Position numbers and translations under genes: made by a program | Part shown: piece by piece, positions 24,259 to 32,872 of the stretch | Numbering within the stretch: position 1 is the first letter of the stretch | Layout: each line of letters opens with the position of its first letter | Notes under the pieces: model-generated | The model's input: the letters and a program-made list of their open reading frames with translations, nothing else | Told to the model about the DNA's origin: nothing | Databases searched by the model: none | Assembly: GCF_000685075.1 (NCBI RefSeq) | Contig: NZ_BAYD01000011.1 | Coordinates: 112,468 to 176,467, forward strand | DNA: 64,000 nucleotides | DNA from: Paraburkholderia oxyphila NBRC 105797 | Lineage (GTDB): Bacteria > Pseudomonadota > Gammaproteobacteria > Burkholderiales > Burkholderiaceae | Reading direction: 5' to 3'

Positions 24259-24627
24259 GGCGAACCTTTCTCTCAAGCGTGGATCTGGGGGCCGCGGTGC
24301 CGGGCGGCTGGGAGCCGGCGCGGCAGGGGCGATGTGCGATTGATCGTAGCGGCAAAGCCCGGCCACGGAACTGTCCAAACCGGACCATCTAGTGACAAAT
24401 CTGGCCACGCCGTGTCTGACATCGGCGGCGAAAGTGCGGGCTACCAGGGTTGAACCTGGTGCGTTCGAGGCATAGCCCCCCAATGCTGGGGGTGGCGCCG
24501 CAGGCGTGTGAGCGCTAGCGAAACCGGGCGGCAATCAGCACAGGATGGCGCACACCCAACACAGGATCGAGCCCGAAACCAGACGCAAATTCGGCCATCG
24601 GGGGCGCGATGTTCAGGGGCGCCCGGC
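24259..24627. promoter_or_regulatory. Upstream region of the acyl-CoA dehydrogenase unit
   Basis: 369 bases between the acyl-CoA dehydrogenase start and the araC-type stop, both minus strand. It should hold the promoter for the lipid-oxidation genes. Two small stem-loops are visible: ACCAGG/CCTGGT (24446-24463 area) and CCCCCA with TGGGGG near 24477-24492. I could not identify a specific regulator site, and no gene is supported here. Confidence 0.35.
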
Positions 24628-25632
24628 TCAGGGGCGCCCCCGATACGTGCCGGGCGTGCTGCCGGTCCAGTGACGGAAAGCGCGATGAAAGGCGCTGGGG
24701 TCATCGAAGCCGATATCGGCGCCAATGGCGGCGATGGTGTCTTGCGTGTCGGTGAGGCGCTGGATCGCCACATCGCGCCGCAAGTCGTCCTTGAGCACCT
24801 GAAACGAGGTGTCTTCGGACGCGAGCCGCCTGCACAGCGTGCGCACCGAGCAGTGCAGGTGCGTGGACGCCGCCTCGATCGTCGGCAAGTCGGGCAGCGT
24901 GCTGGCGAGATACTGGCGCACCTGATGGCTCACGCGTTGCTCGCTGAACGACTCGAAGATCCACTCCCCGGGCGAGCGCTCGAGAAACTGGCGCAGATTG
25001 CGCTTGCTCTGCCGGATCGGCATGTCGAGGTAAGCGGCGCTGAAACGGAACAATGCAGTCTCGCAGCCAAAGCGCACCGGGCACGAGAAAAAGTAGCGGT
25101 GATCGAGCGCGTGCGGCTGCCGCTCGCAGGCCAGCTCGACTTGAAGCAGCGGAATCTTCTGGCCGATCAGCCACGAGGAAACGCCGTGCGCGAGCTTGAG
25201 CATCAGCTCCTGGCCGAGCGGACCGATGGGCCCGAACGCAGCATGCGGGCGCAGCTCGACCTGGGCCACGAGTTCGCTGCGGCGCGATTCGAGCCGCAAG
25301 TCGTCAATCACGATATGAAAGAACTGCCCGAAGCGATGCAGCGCCGTCTCGAGATTGCGCGCGTCCAGCAGGCTCAGGCAAAGGAATTTGAGCGTGCCGC
25401 TGCGCAACGGGCGGCTGAAGATGCCTGGCATTTCGTCGTCGAGCTCGATCGCCAGCAAGCGGTAGAGCGTGGAGAACTGCTCCTCCGTCACGCGCGCGCC
25501 CGGCTCGTCGAGCAACTCCGCGGGAATGCCCGCCTGCTCCAGGTAGCGGGCCACGACTTCCGGCCGCGCGCGCGCAGCGGCAAGAAAGCCGCGTACGAGA
25601 GAGATGGGAACCGTCGAGCCGGTGAGTTGCAT
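24628..25632 (-). CDS. AraC-family regulator with arabinose-binding-like N-terminal domain
   Basis: 334 residues. The N-terminal 200 residues match the 'Arabinose_bd' sensor domain found in OruR/ArgR-like regulators (SLVRGFLAAARARPEVVARY, EEQFSTLYRLLAIELDDEMP, FGQFFHIVIDDLRLES). The C-terminal 100 residues are an AraC-type double helix-turn-helix (LPTIEAASTHLHCSVRTLCR, then IAAIGADIGFDDPSAFHRAF, RHWTGSTPGTYRGRP). It is upstream of and parallel to the acyl-CoA dehydrogenase unit, so it is the obvious candidate regulator for it; relatives often respond to fatty or amino-acid catabolites. Intact. Confidence 0.9.
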   Translation of the reverse strand: MQLTGSTVPISLVRGFLAAARARPEVVARYLEQAGIPAELLDEPGARVTEEQFSTLYRLLAIELDDEMPGIFSRPLRSGTLKFLCLSLLDARNLETALHRFGQFFHIVIDDLRLESRRSELVAQVELRPHAAFGPIGPLGQELMLKLAHGVSSWLIGQKIPLLQVELACERQPHALDHRYFFSCPVRFGCETALFRFSAAYLDMPIRQSKRNLRQFLERSPGEWIFESFSEQRVSHQVRQYLASTLPDLPTIEAASTHLHCSVRTLCRRLASEDTSFQVLKDDLRRDVAIQRLTDTQDTIAAIGADIGFDDPSAFHRAFRHWTGSTPGTYRGRP

Positions 25633-25944
25633 GCCAGGGTAACCGGCCGGATAGCCGAAACAGAATCGTTATACGGGGTTGTACTGCGGGGCGCGCTTCG
25701 GCGCAAAACCGACATGATACGTCTGAACGGGGCCAAGGCCCGCGATCCGAAGCATGGCACCCCGGATTGCCCGGCGCCCAGTGCGCAGCAATCGCACGCC
25801 GCCGCCTCTCGTCATTCAGGTCACACTGAACGCATTTCGCGACGCCGGCCGGCCTTTCGTCGCAATGCGCTCGCACGCGAGCGCCGGCGCTCCGACTATA
25901 GGCGACATCGATTCGCTCGCTGAGCCAATACGGAGGTCGCCGCC
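25633..25944. other. Divergent intergenic region, araC-type gene / DUF6622 gene
   Basis: 312 bases between two divergent genes. Beyond a probable ribosome-binding site (GGAGG near 25931) for the plus-strand gene, I see no gene, repeat or strong palindrome. Confidence 0.4.
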
Positions 25945-26460
25945 ATGTACGCCAGCCTGTTGCAACACGCGCCCCATTGGGTTTGGGGCGCGCTCGCCGC
26001 CCTGACTTTTGCCGGGGTCCGCCAGTCGGTCCCGCGCCGCCGCTCGATCCGCAGTGCCACGTCCCTGCCGCTGCTGGTGACCGCGCTGTCGTTCTACGGC
26101 GTGGCGTCGGACTTCGCGCATCAGCCGCTCGCACTCGCCGCGTGGGCGCTCGGCGCCGCTGCGCTGTTCGCCCTGGCGACACTGCGCGGCGCGTGGCGAG
26201 GCGTGCGCTGGTCGCCGGCCCACGACAGCCTCATCGTGCCCGGCAGCTGGCTTCCGCTTGCGCTCTACCTCGGCCTCTTCGGTGTGAAATTCGCCGTGGG
26301 CGTCGCGCTCGCGTTGCATCCGTCCCTCATCGATGAAGCGCATTTCGCCTGCATGACGGGCTTCGTCTACGGCGCGTTCAGCGGCGTTTTTCTCGCCCGC
26401 AGCTTTGCGATGTTGCGTGTCGCGCGCGAGGTATTGATGCGTGGCGCCGCCCCGCTCTGA
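25945..26460 (+). CDS. DUF6622-type small membrane protein
   Basis: 171 residues with about five hydrophobic helices (HWVWGALAALTFAGVRQSV, SLPLLVTALSFYGVASDF, LAAWALGAAALFALATLRGA, LALYLGLFGVKFAVGVALAL, TGFVYGAFSGVFLARSF). This resembles the DUF6622 group of integral membrane proteins, whose function is unknown. The start is supported by CGGAGGTCGCCGCC upstream. It is followed by a LytS-type kinase gene in the same direction after about 150 bases, so it might be part of the same response, but nothing in the sequence proves this. Confidence 0.7.
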   Translation: MYASLLQHAPHWVWGALAALTFAGVRQSVPRRRSIRSATSLPLLVTALSFYGVASDFAHQPLALAAWALGAAALFALATLRGAWRGVRWSPAHDSLIVPGSWLPLALYLGLFGVKFAVGVALALHPSLIDEAHFACMTGFVYGAFSGVFLARSFAMLRVAREVLMRGAAPL

Positions 26461-26616
26461 CACTCGCTGCCAGAGCATCGCTCTGCCGCGCGCATGGCGA
26501 ATTCGCGCATCGGCGCAAGCGCTACAATCCGCAGCATGCGGCAAGCGCTTGCCCGATGGCCCCGCCACAGCGCCTCCCCGCCTCGCGCCGAAACCGCACC
26601 GCTTCCGGAACCCGAC

Positions 26617-27723
26617 ATGCACCCGTACACCAAAGCGCTCGCCTGGCTGTGGCGCGAACTGCGGATCGCCATTCCGATCGGCGCGCTCAGTACGCTGCTG
26701 TTCAGCACGCTCGCCGAGAATTCGCTGGTGTCGAACCTGAAGTACTCCTTCAGCATCACGCTCTGCATCCAGGCGCTGATCGAGGGCGGACGCTACGGCC
26801 TCGCGGCCCTTGCGAGGCGGCGCGGCGATGGCGAGCACGCGCAGGCAAGCGCCCAGCGCGTCTGGCCGGGCTGGCCACTGATGGCGCCGTGGCTGGTGTT
26901 TTCCGTTTTCGTCGGCTATTTCGCGGGGCACGCGCTCGGCGATCGGCTCACGGGCGTGCATCGCGACGCGTTCGCGTTCTTTCGCAACACCAATGTGCTG
27001 CTGCCCGCCTTCGGACCCACCTTCGCGCTGTCCATCGGTTGCACCTGGTTCTTCTATACGCGCGGGCGCCTCGCGGCGATGGAAGCGCGCACGCAGACCG
27101 CGCTGCGCGCCGCGGCCGAGAATCAGCTCAGGCTGCTCGTCTCCCAGCTCGAGCCGCACATGCTCTTCAACACGCTCGCCAATCTGCGCGTGCTGATCGG
27201 CAGCGATCCGCCGCGCGCGCAAGCCATGCTCGATCACCTGAACGCCTTCCTGCGCGCGACGCTCGATGCCTCGCGCTCGGACTCGCACGCTCTTTCAGCC
27301 GAATTCGCCCGGATTCGCGACTACCTCGAGTTGATGCAGGTCCGCATGGGCGCGAGGCTGAACGCCACGCTCGATCTGCCCGAGGCCTTCGCCGCGTTGC
27401 CGGTGCCGCCGCTGTTGCTGCAGCCGCTGGTTGAAAATGCGCTCAAGCATGGCCTCGAGCCGAGCGTGGCGGGTGGTCAGATCGAAGTCTGCGCCCGGCG
27501 TGAAGGCGACGCGCTGGTCCTCAGCGTGCGCGATACGGGCGCGGGTCTCGCGGACAAACCCATCGATGGCCCGGGACCGGGTACGCACTTCGGCGTACGC
27601 CAGGTACGCGAGCGGCTCGCGGCGTTGTATGGCGACGCCGCGCAATTCGAGCTCACGTCGCCCACCGACGGACGCGGCGGCGCGCTCGCAACCGTGCGCC
27701 TGCCGATCGCACCTGCATGTTGA
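26617..27723 (+). CDS. LytS/AlgZ-type sensor histidine kinase
   Basis: 368 residues from MHPYTKALAWLWRELRIAIP; an in-frame ATG at 26536 is a possible alternative and neither has a strong ribosome-binding site. Four membrane helices occupy about residues 15-150. The His_kinase domain follows with the phosphoacceptor region LRLLVSQLEPHMLFNTLANL (His in PHMLFN), then the ATP-binding LLLQPLVENALKHGLEP and VRDTGAGLADK. This is the short, membrane-anchored kinase class (LytS, YehU, AlgZ/FimS) that always pairs with LytTR response regulators; one is next in the operon. The signal is unknown. Confidence 0.9.
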   Translation: MHPYTKALAWLWRELRIAIPIGALSTLLFSTLAENSLVSNLKYSFSITLCIQALIEGGRYGLAALARRRGDGEHAQASAQRVWPGWPLMAPWLVFSVFVGYFAGHALGDRLTGVHRDAFAFFRNTNVLLPAFGPTFALSIGCTWFFYTRGRLAAMEARTQTALRAAAENQLRLLVSQLEPHMLFNTLANLRVLIGSDPPRAQAMLDHLNAFLRATLDASRSDSHALSAEFARIRDYLELMQVRMGARLNATLDLPEAFAALPVPPLLLQPLVENALKHGLEPSVAGGQIEVCARREGDALVLSVRDTGAGLADKPIDGPGPGTHFGVRQVRERLAALYGDAAQFELTSPTDGRGGALATVRLPIAPAC

Positions 27724-27768
27724 TCGAAGTGCCAACGTGCTGACCGATGAGCACCGAGATAAACGCCG

Positions 27769-28680
27769 ATGCATGACCCAACCACCGACACTGCGAAACA
27801 GCCCATGCACGCCACCGCCCTGATCGCCGAAGACGAACCGCTGCTGGCCGCCAGCCTCCAGGCCGAGCTGCTGCGGCTGTGGCCGCAACTGAGCATCGTT
27901 GCGATGGTGGGCGATGGCGCGTCCGCGGTGCAGCAGTGCCTGGCCCGGCGGCCCGATCTCGTGTTTCTCGACATCAGGATGCCGGGGATGAGCGGGCTGG
28001 ATGCCGCTCAGGCCATTGCCGAGGACTGGCCCGACGCAAACGGCACGCCGCCGCTGCTGGTGTTCGTCACCGCATACGACGAGTACGCGGTGCGCGCGTT
28101 CGAGCGGTCCGCACTCGATTACGTGCTCAAACCCGTGCAGTCCGAGCGCCTCGCTCAGACCTGCAAGCGGCTGCAGGCGGCGCTGAGTGTGCGCGCACAG
28201 CCGGGCAGAAGTGACGCAACGCTGCGCGCCACGCACACGGCCGATCCGCAAGATCCGCAAGGCTCGCACGAACCTCCCGATGCGCTCGAGCCGCTCGTCT
28301 CGCAACTGCGCACGCTGCTGGGCATCGCGGGCTCCCATGCAGTGCCCGCCGCCGAACCCCTGCGGATGATTCAGGCGAGCACCGGCAACACCATCACGAT
28401 GATTCCCGTCGACGATGTGCTGTATTTCGAAGCGGCGGACAAATACGTGCGCGTGGTCACGGCGCAGCGCGAACACCTGATCCGTCTGTCGCTGCGCGAG
28501 CTGCTGCTGCGGCTCGACCCACAGCGGTTTTGGCAAATCCATCGCGGCACGGTGGTGCGCGTGGACGCGATCGCCAGCGCATCGCGCGACGAGGCAGGCA
28601 AGCTCACGCTCGAGCTACGCGGCCATCAGGCGTTGCTCAGCGTGAGCCGCCTCTATGCGGAGCGCTTCAAGGGGATGTGA
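27769..28680 (+). CDS. LytTR-family response regulator
   Basis: 303 residues. A receiver domain (about 14-135) has the acidic pair EDE and phosphoacceptor D68 in LVFLDIRMPGMSG, with conserved T and K in VFVTAYDEYAVRAFE and DYVLKPVQ. After a loose linker (about 140-195) comes the LytTR DNA-binding domain (MIPVDDVLYFEAADKYVRVV, FWQIHRGTVVRVDAIAS, LLSVSRLYAERFKGM). It pairs with the LytS-type kinase 45 bases upstream. LytTR proteins usually bind direct repeats, and none was obvious nearby. A start at residue 13 (MHATALIAEDE) is possible. Confidence 0.92.
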   Translation: MHDPTTDTAKQPMHATALIAEDEPLLAASLQAELLRLWPQLSIVAMVGDGASAVQQCLARRPDLVFLDIRMPGMSGLDAAQAIAEDWPDANGTPPLLVFVTAYDEYAVRAFERSALDYVLKPVQSERLAQTCKRLQAALSVRAQPGRSDATLRATHTADPQDPQGSHEPPDALEPLVSQLRTLLGIAGSHAVPAAEPLRMIQASTGNTITMIPVDDVLYFEAADKYVRVVTAQREHLIRLSLRELLLRLDPQRFWQIHRGTVVRVDAIASASRDEAGKLTLELRGHQALLSVSRLYAERFKGM

Positions 28681-28689
28681 GCGCGGCAA

Positions 28690-28717
28690 GCAGATCGATG
28701 CGCACGCATCGATCTGC
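28690..28717. repeat. 28-bp near-perfect palindrome between convergent genes
   Basis: GCAGATCGATGCG (28690-28702) and CGCATCGATCTGC (28705-28717) pair over all 13 bases around a 2-nt CA centre. It lies 10 bases after the response-regulator stop and 22 bases before the end of the convergent dehydrogenase gene. With no T run it is not a standard terminator, though RNA from either strand would form a very stable hairpin that could stop or protect both transcripts. Confidence 0.6.
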
Positions 28718-28738
28718 GACTCCGGGATGTTGCCCGGA

Positions 28739-29779
28739 TCAGTGGCGCTTATGCGGTAGATGCAGGTGCGGCAAACGCAGATGCGGCACCTTCCGCGCGT
28801 GCAGCTCGTCTTCCAGGTACGCCTGCACGATGGCGTGATACGAGGCGTCGGCCGGGAAGTGGAGCGCTCGCGCACGCTTCGTGTTCCAGCTTGCCGGCCA
28901 GCTGCAGACGATCCGCTCCACGGTCGCGTCCGGCTCCCATTCGACGCGCGCGACGGCCGCCGGGCCGCCCACCTGGCTCAGCGTCTCCACCATCTCGTCG
29001 ACGCTCGTCGAGATCCCCGGCAGATTGACGATACGCCGCTCGCCCAGCGCGGCCGCGTCGATCTCGCTGCCCGCCACGAGACACTGAATCGCCATGCGCG
29101 GCGAGATCAGCAGCACGGGGGTCGCGCCGCTCACGGGGCACACCGTGGTCTCGCCATTCAGCGGCTCGCGCATGATGGCGCTCGCAAACGACGAGGCCGC
29201 GCCGTTGGGCTTGCCGGGCCGTACGCTGACGGTGGGCAGGCGCAACGCGCGCCCATCGACGAAACCGCGCCGCGAGTAGTCGCACAGCAGCAGTTCCGCG
29301 ATGGCCTTTTGCGTGCCATATGAAGACTCCGGATTGAGCGCGGTATCGTCCTGGACCTCTTCGGGCAGCTCGCCGCCATAGACGGCAACCGAGCTCGTGA
29401 ACACCACGCGCGGCTTGTGTCCGCGCGCGCGGCACACGTCGAGCAACGTGCGCGTGGCGTCGACATTGATGCGCATGCCGAGTTCGAAATCGGCCTCGGC
29501 CTCGCTGCTGAGGATGGCCGCCAGATGAAAGATCACGGCCGTCTCGGCGTCGATCACACGTTCCAGCACCTCGCGCTGCGTGATGTCGCCGACCTCGACG
29601 CGCACCCGCGCGTCATCCGGTCCGGTTGCCTGTGTCATGTCGAGCAGCACGAGCTCGGTGATCGGCTCGGACCCCGCGCCCGCGCCTTGCGGCGCCATGC
29701 GCAATGCGCCGCGCGCGAGCAGCTCGCGCGCCAGACGCTGGCCCAGAAACCCCGCACCGCCGGTGATCAGCACTTTCAT
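28739..29779 (-). CDS. NAD-dependent epimerase/dehydratase, D-erythronate dehydrogenase (DenD)-like
   Basis: 346 residues. An extended short-chain dehydrogenase with the Rossmann motif MKVLITGGAGFLGQRLAREL, the active-site Ser-Tyr-Lys (FTSSVAVYG, SSYGTQKAIAELLL) and substrate-domain blocks GRALRLPTVSVRPGKPNGAA and LPGISTSVDEMVETL. These match DenD, which oxidises D-erythronate to 2-keto-D-erythronate in four-carbon acid sugar use, although no kinase, isomerase or aldolase partner is in the window. The C-terminal tail, HARKVPHLRLPHLHLPHKRH, has six histidines in twenty residues, which is not a feature of the family as I know it. The lactonase and sugar-acid carrier nearby fit a sugar-acid role. 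Confidence 0.82.
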   Translation of the reverse strand: MKVLITGGAGFLGQRLARELLARGALRMAPQGAGAGSEPITELVLLDMTQATGPDDARVRVEVGDITQREVLERVIDAETAVIFHLAAILSSEAEADFELGMRINVDATRTLLDVCRARGHKPRVVFTSSVAVYGGELPEEVQDDTALNPESSYGTQKAIAELLLCDYSRRGFVDGRALRLPTVSVRPGKPNGAASSFASAIMREPLNGETTVCPVSGATPVLLISPRMAIQCLVAGSEIDAAALGERRIVNLPGISTSVDEMVETLSQVGGPAAVARVEWEPDATVERIVCSWPASWNTKRARALHFPADASYHAIVQAYLEDELHARKVPHLRLPHLHLPHKRH

Positions 29780-30132
29780 GTTCGAACGCTCCGTTCATGC
29801 ATCATGGGACTGACAAAGGACATTCCCCGCGACGCGCGCCGCCGCTGCGAGACGTTCGACTCACGCGTGCGCGTTGTACGTCGTCGTCGGATTGGCGGCG
29901 AAGCGGGGCCTCGAAAAACTCCAGTCTAAAGCGTGGACCGCGAGTGAGCCAATGATAAACCCGGATCGCGCTCGCGCCACGCCTTACGCGCTTCAAACGA
30001 TCACATCCACACTTCCTTACGAGCGCATTCGTGCTGACACCGGGGCCCAAAACATGCGCACTGGCCGATGAAAACCGCGTCAACCCGAGGGGTATTCACG
30101 AGCGCCGACGCAAAGCAGAAGCTGCGCACGAT
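29780..30132. other. Intergenic region, DenD-like gene / lactonase gene
   Basis: 353 bases between two minus-strand genes. It contains the presumed promoter of the dehydrogenase gene near its left end. I see no further gene, repeat or recognisable operator. Confidence 0.35.
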
Positions 30133-31182
30133 TCAGCCACGCACCACTTCCACCCAGTTCGCGCCTTTGCCGACCGGATACTGCCCGGTCTCGTGCAACG
30201 CACCGGTCTGGGCGTCGATACGATAGACGCTCATGACCGGCGACTGCTGTCCCACCGCGAACAGATAGCGCCCGGACGGGTCGATATTGAAGCCGCGCGG
30301 CTGCTTTTGCGTCTCATACGTGCCGATGCGCGCGAGCTTGCCCGTGTCCGCCTCCACGCGAAACGCCGCGAGCGTGCTGGACGTGCGCTCGGATGTGTAA
30401 AGGAAGCGCCCATCCGGCGTGAGATGCAGGTCGGCGCCCCAGGGCTTGTCGCCATGAAAATCGGGCGGCAGGATCGACACGGACTGGATGAGTTGCACGG
30501 CACCGCGCGCGCGGTCGAACGCAAGCGCGTGCAGCTTGCCATCGAGTTCGTCCAGCACGTAGACGAAGCGCTCATCCGCGGAGAACACGAAATGACGCGG
30601 GCCCGATCCAGCCGGCAAGGTCCACGCAGGTACCGGTGCCTGGGCGAGCTGCCCTGTCGACGCATCGAAATCGAGCCGCACTAGCTGATCCGCACCGAGC
30701 ACCGCCGCGAACACGAAGCGATTGTCAGCCGACGCGCGGATTGCGTGCGCGTTCGGCCCCGTGCCGACGATCTGCTGCACGCCGCCGGCCACGCCATCGT
30801 CGCCAATGTGGTTCACCGCGAGCAAATTGCCGCCATACGAGGCACCCAGCAGATAGCGCCCCGCCGCATCGGTGGCGATATACGCCATGCTCCCGGCAAG
30901 CGGCGCCCGCCCGAGCGCGGTGAGGCGCCCGTCGAGCGGATCGATCGCGAAGCTCACCACGCAATACGGTTGCGAGCGCAACGCCGCGTAGAGCCGGCGC
31001 CGATCGGGCGAGAGCGCCATTGGCATGATCGACCCGCCTGCCGGCACCGTCTGGACCGCGACGAGCCGGCCTGCCGCTTCGTCCATGCGGTCCATGCGGA
31101 ACACCGAGATGTCCTCGCTCTCCGAGTTCGACACGTACACATACGTCGCGCCCGCCATGCGCTGCTCATCGTTGTTACCCAT
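30133..31182 (-). CDS. Lactonase-family beta-propeller protein (YbhE/Pgl-like)
   Basis: 349 residues from MGNNDEQRMAGATYVYVSNS, supported by AAAGGA 5 nt upstream; the longer open frame is not family-like. Repeating blades end in patterns such as MALSPDRRRLYAALRS, ASYGGNLLAVNHIGDDG, GSGPRHFVFSADERFVYVLD, HLTPDGRFLYTSERTSSTLA and QPRGFNIDPSGRYLFAVGQQ. This is the seven-bladed lactonase fold of 6-phosphogluconolactonase YbhE and sugar-acid lactonases. It is probably cytoplasmic, as there is no signal peptide. It diverges from a GudP-like sugar-acid carrier, suggesting that the two serve uptake and opening of aldonate or aldarate lactones. Confidence 0.85.
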   Translation of the reverse strand: MGNNDEQRMAGATYVYVSNSESEDISVFRMDRMDEAAGRLVAVQTVPAGGSIMPMALSPDRRRLYAALRSQPYCVVSFAIDPLDGRLTALGRAPLAGSMAYIATDAAGRYLLGASYGGNLLAVNHIGDDGVAGGVQQIVGTGPNAHAIRASADNRFVFAAVLGADQLVRLDFDASTGQLAQAPVPAWTLPAGSGPRHFVFSADERFVYVLDELDGKLHALAFDRARGAVQLIQSVSILPPDFHGDKPWGADLHLTPDGRFLYTSERTSSTLAAFRVEADTGKLARIGTYETQKQPRGFNIDPSGRYLFAVGQQSPVMSVYRIDAQTGALHETGQYPVGKGANWVEVVRG

Positions 31183-31252
31183 GTTGTCCTTTTCGTCGTA
31201 CGTGCCTCTACCGCCCGCCGGACGGCGCCGCCGCGACCGGCCACCCTGCAAA

Positions 31253-31277
31253 GTTGCCAGACAATTTGTCAAACAAC
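31253..31277. promoter_or_regulatory. 25-bp interrupted palindrome in divergent lactonase/MFS promoter region
   Basis: GTTG (31253-31256) mirrors CAAC (31274-31277), and ACAA (31261-31264) mirrors TTGT (31266-31269) about a central T at 31265. It lies about 70 bases from the lactonase start and 190 from the MFS start. The layout is that of a two-fold operator for a dimeric regulator of the GntR or LacI type controlling both genes. No such regulator is encoded nearby. Confidence 0.5.
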
Positions 31278-31464
31278 CACATAACCACTGAAGTGCGGAA
31301 ATTCCACGTTTGCCCGGAATTTGCGCGACAGCACACGCATTCCGATTGATTCAGCGCTGAGCGACATTGTAGGATGGCCCCTGACAAGCTGACAACACGT
31401 CTTACAACACTAGCCCACAGACACCCATTCGCTCACTTTCGCCCACCCACCAAGGTCCATCCCC

Positions 31465-32805
31465 ATGCCGTTGAGCCGTACCGCAACCCCGGCCGATGTC
31501 GCGACGCGTACGAAGGTCCGTTACCTCATCCTCGCGCTGATCTTCATCATCACGACGCTCAACTACGCGGACCGCGCCACGCTCTCGGTCACCGGCTCCG
31601 CGATGCGCACGGAGTTCGGCCTCGACGCCATCCGCATGGGCTATATCTTCTCGGCGTTCAGCTGGGCCTACGTGCTCTCCCAGGTGCCCGCGGGCTGGAT
31701 CCTCGACCGCTTCGGCGCGCGCCGCGTCTACGCCGCCAGCATCTTCTTCTGGTCGCTCTTCACGCTGTTGCAAAGCGCGATCGGCGTGCTGGGCAGCGCG
31801 GCCGCCGCGATTGCCGCCCTGTTCGTGCTGCGCTTCGCGATGGGCGTCGCGGAATCGCCTGCCTTCCCGGCCAACGCGAAAGTGGTCGCGAGCTGGTTCC
31901 CGACTCACGAGCGCGGCACCGCGTCGGCCATCTTCAATTCGGCGCAGTACTTCGCCGCCGTGGTCTTCACGCCGCTGATGGCCTGGGTCACGCACGCATA
32001 CGGCTGGCATCACGTGTATCTGATGATGGGCGTCGGCGGCCTCGTGCTCGCGCTGGTCTGGCTCAGGGTCATGAAACATCCCGCAACCCATCCGCATGTG
32101 AACCGTCAGGAGCTGGAATACATCGAGCAAGGCGGCGGCCTCGTGTACGGCCATCAGCCGAAAGCACGCGAACGCGCGGCCGGCGACGGCTGGCAGCGCG
32201 TGCGCCAGTTGCTCACAAACCGCATGCTGATGGGCGTCTATCTCGCGCAGTTCTGCATCAACGTGCTCACCTACTTCTTCCTCACGTGGTTCCCGATCTA
32301 TCTCGTGCAGGCGCGCGGCATGACGATCCTGCAGGCGGGCATGGTGGCCTCGCTGCCCGCGGTCTGCGGCTTTCTCGGCGGCGTGCTGGGACGCGTGATC
32401 TCCGACGCGCTGATTCGCGGCGGCCTTTCGCTCACCATGGCGCGCAAGGTGCCGATCGTGGGCGGCATGGCGCTTTCGGCCTGCATCGTCGGCTGCAACT
32501 ACGTGCACAGCGACTGGATCGTGGTGGCGCTGATGTCGCTCGCGTTCTTCGGCAAGGGCGTGGGCGCGCTCGGCTGGGCCGTGGTCGCCGACACCGCGCC
32601 GAAAGAAGCCATCGGCCTCTCAGGCTCGATCTTCAACATGTTCGGCAACGCGGCGGGAATCGTCACGCCCATCGTGATCGGCTACCTCGTGGCGAAAACG
32701 GGCTCGTTCGACGGCGCGCTCGCGTTCGTGGGCGTCAATGCGGTGGTGACCGTGCTCAGCTATCTCGTGATCGTCAAGGAGATCAAGCGAGTCGAGCTGG
32801 TTTGA
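31465..32805 (+). CDS. MFS transporter, D-glucarate/galactonate type (GudP/DgoT-like)
   Basis: 446 residues, about 12 membrane helices. The opening VRYLILALIFIITTLNYADR AT (split here), GYIFSAFSWAYVLSQVPAGW and LDRFGARRVYAAS are hallmark blocks of the anion:cation symporter branch that carries hexuronates, glucarate and galactonate. Later blocks include ESPAFPANAKVVASWFPTHE RG (split) and FNMFGNAAGIVTPIVIGYL. Uptake is proton-coupled across the inner membrane in characterised members. It diverges from the lactonase gene, with a palindromic site between them. The exact sugar acid is not determinable from sequence. Confidence 0.88.
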   Translation: MPLSRTATPADVATRTKVRYLILALIFIITTLNYADRATLSVTGSAMRTEFGLDAIRMGYIFSAFSWAYVLSQVPAGWILDRFGARRVYAASIFFWSLFTLLQSAIGVLGSAAAAIAALFVLRFAMGVAESPAFPANAKVVASWFPTHERGTASAIFNSAQYFAAVVFTPLMAWVTHAYGWHHVYLMMGVGGLVLALVWLRVMKHPATHPHVNRQELEYIEQGGGLVYGHQPKARERAAGDGWQRVRQLLTNRMLMGVYLAQFCINVLTYFFLTWFPIYLVQARGMTILQAGMVASLPAVCGFLGGVLGRVISDALIRGGLSLTMARKVPIVGGMALSACIVGCNYVHSDWIVVALMSLAFFGKGVGALGWAVVADTAPKEAIGLSGSIFNMFGNAAGIVTPIVIGYLVAKTGSFDGALAFVGVNAVVTVLSYLVIVKEIKRVELV

Positions 32806-32872
32806 ACCGCGCATCCGTGGCGCCGGTGCAGCGCCTCTGCACGAGCGCGCGCTGCCGGGCCCCTTGTGCGAC

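Noticed and set aside
24430..24495. Stem-loops near GGTTGAACCTGG suggesting a tRNA arm
   Set aside because: No acceptor stem, anticodon arm or CCA context could be built around them.
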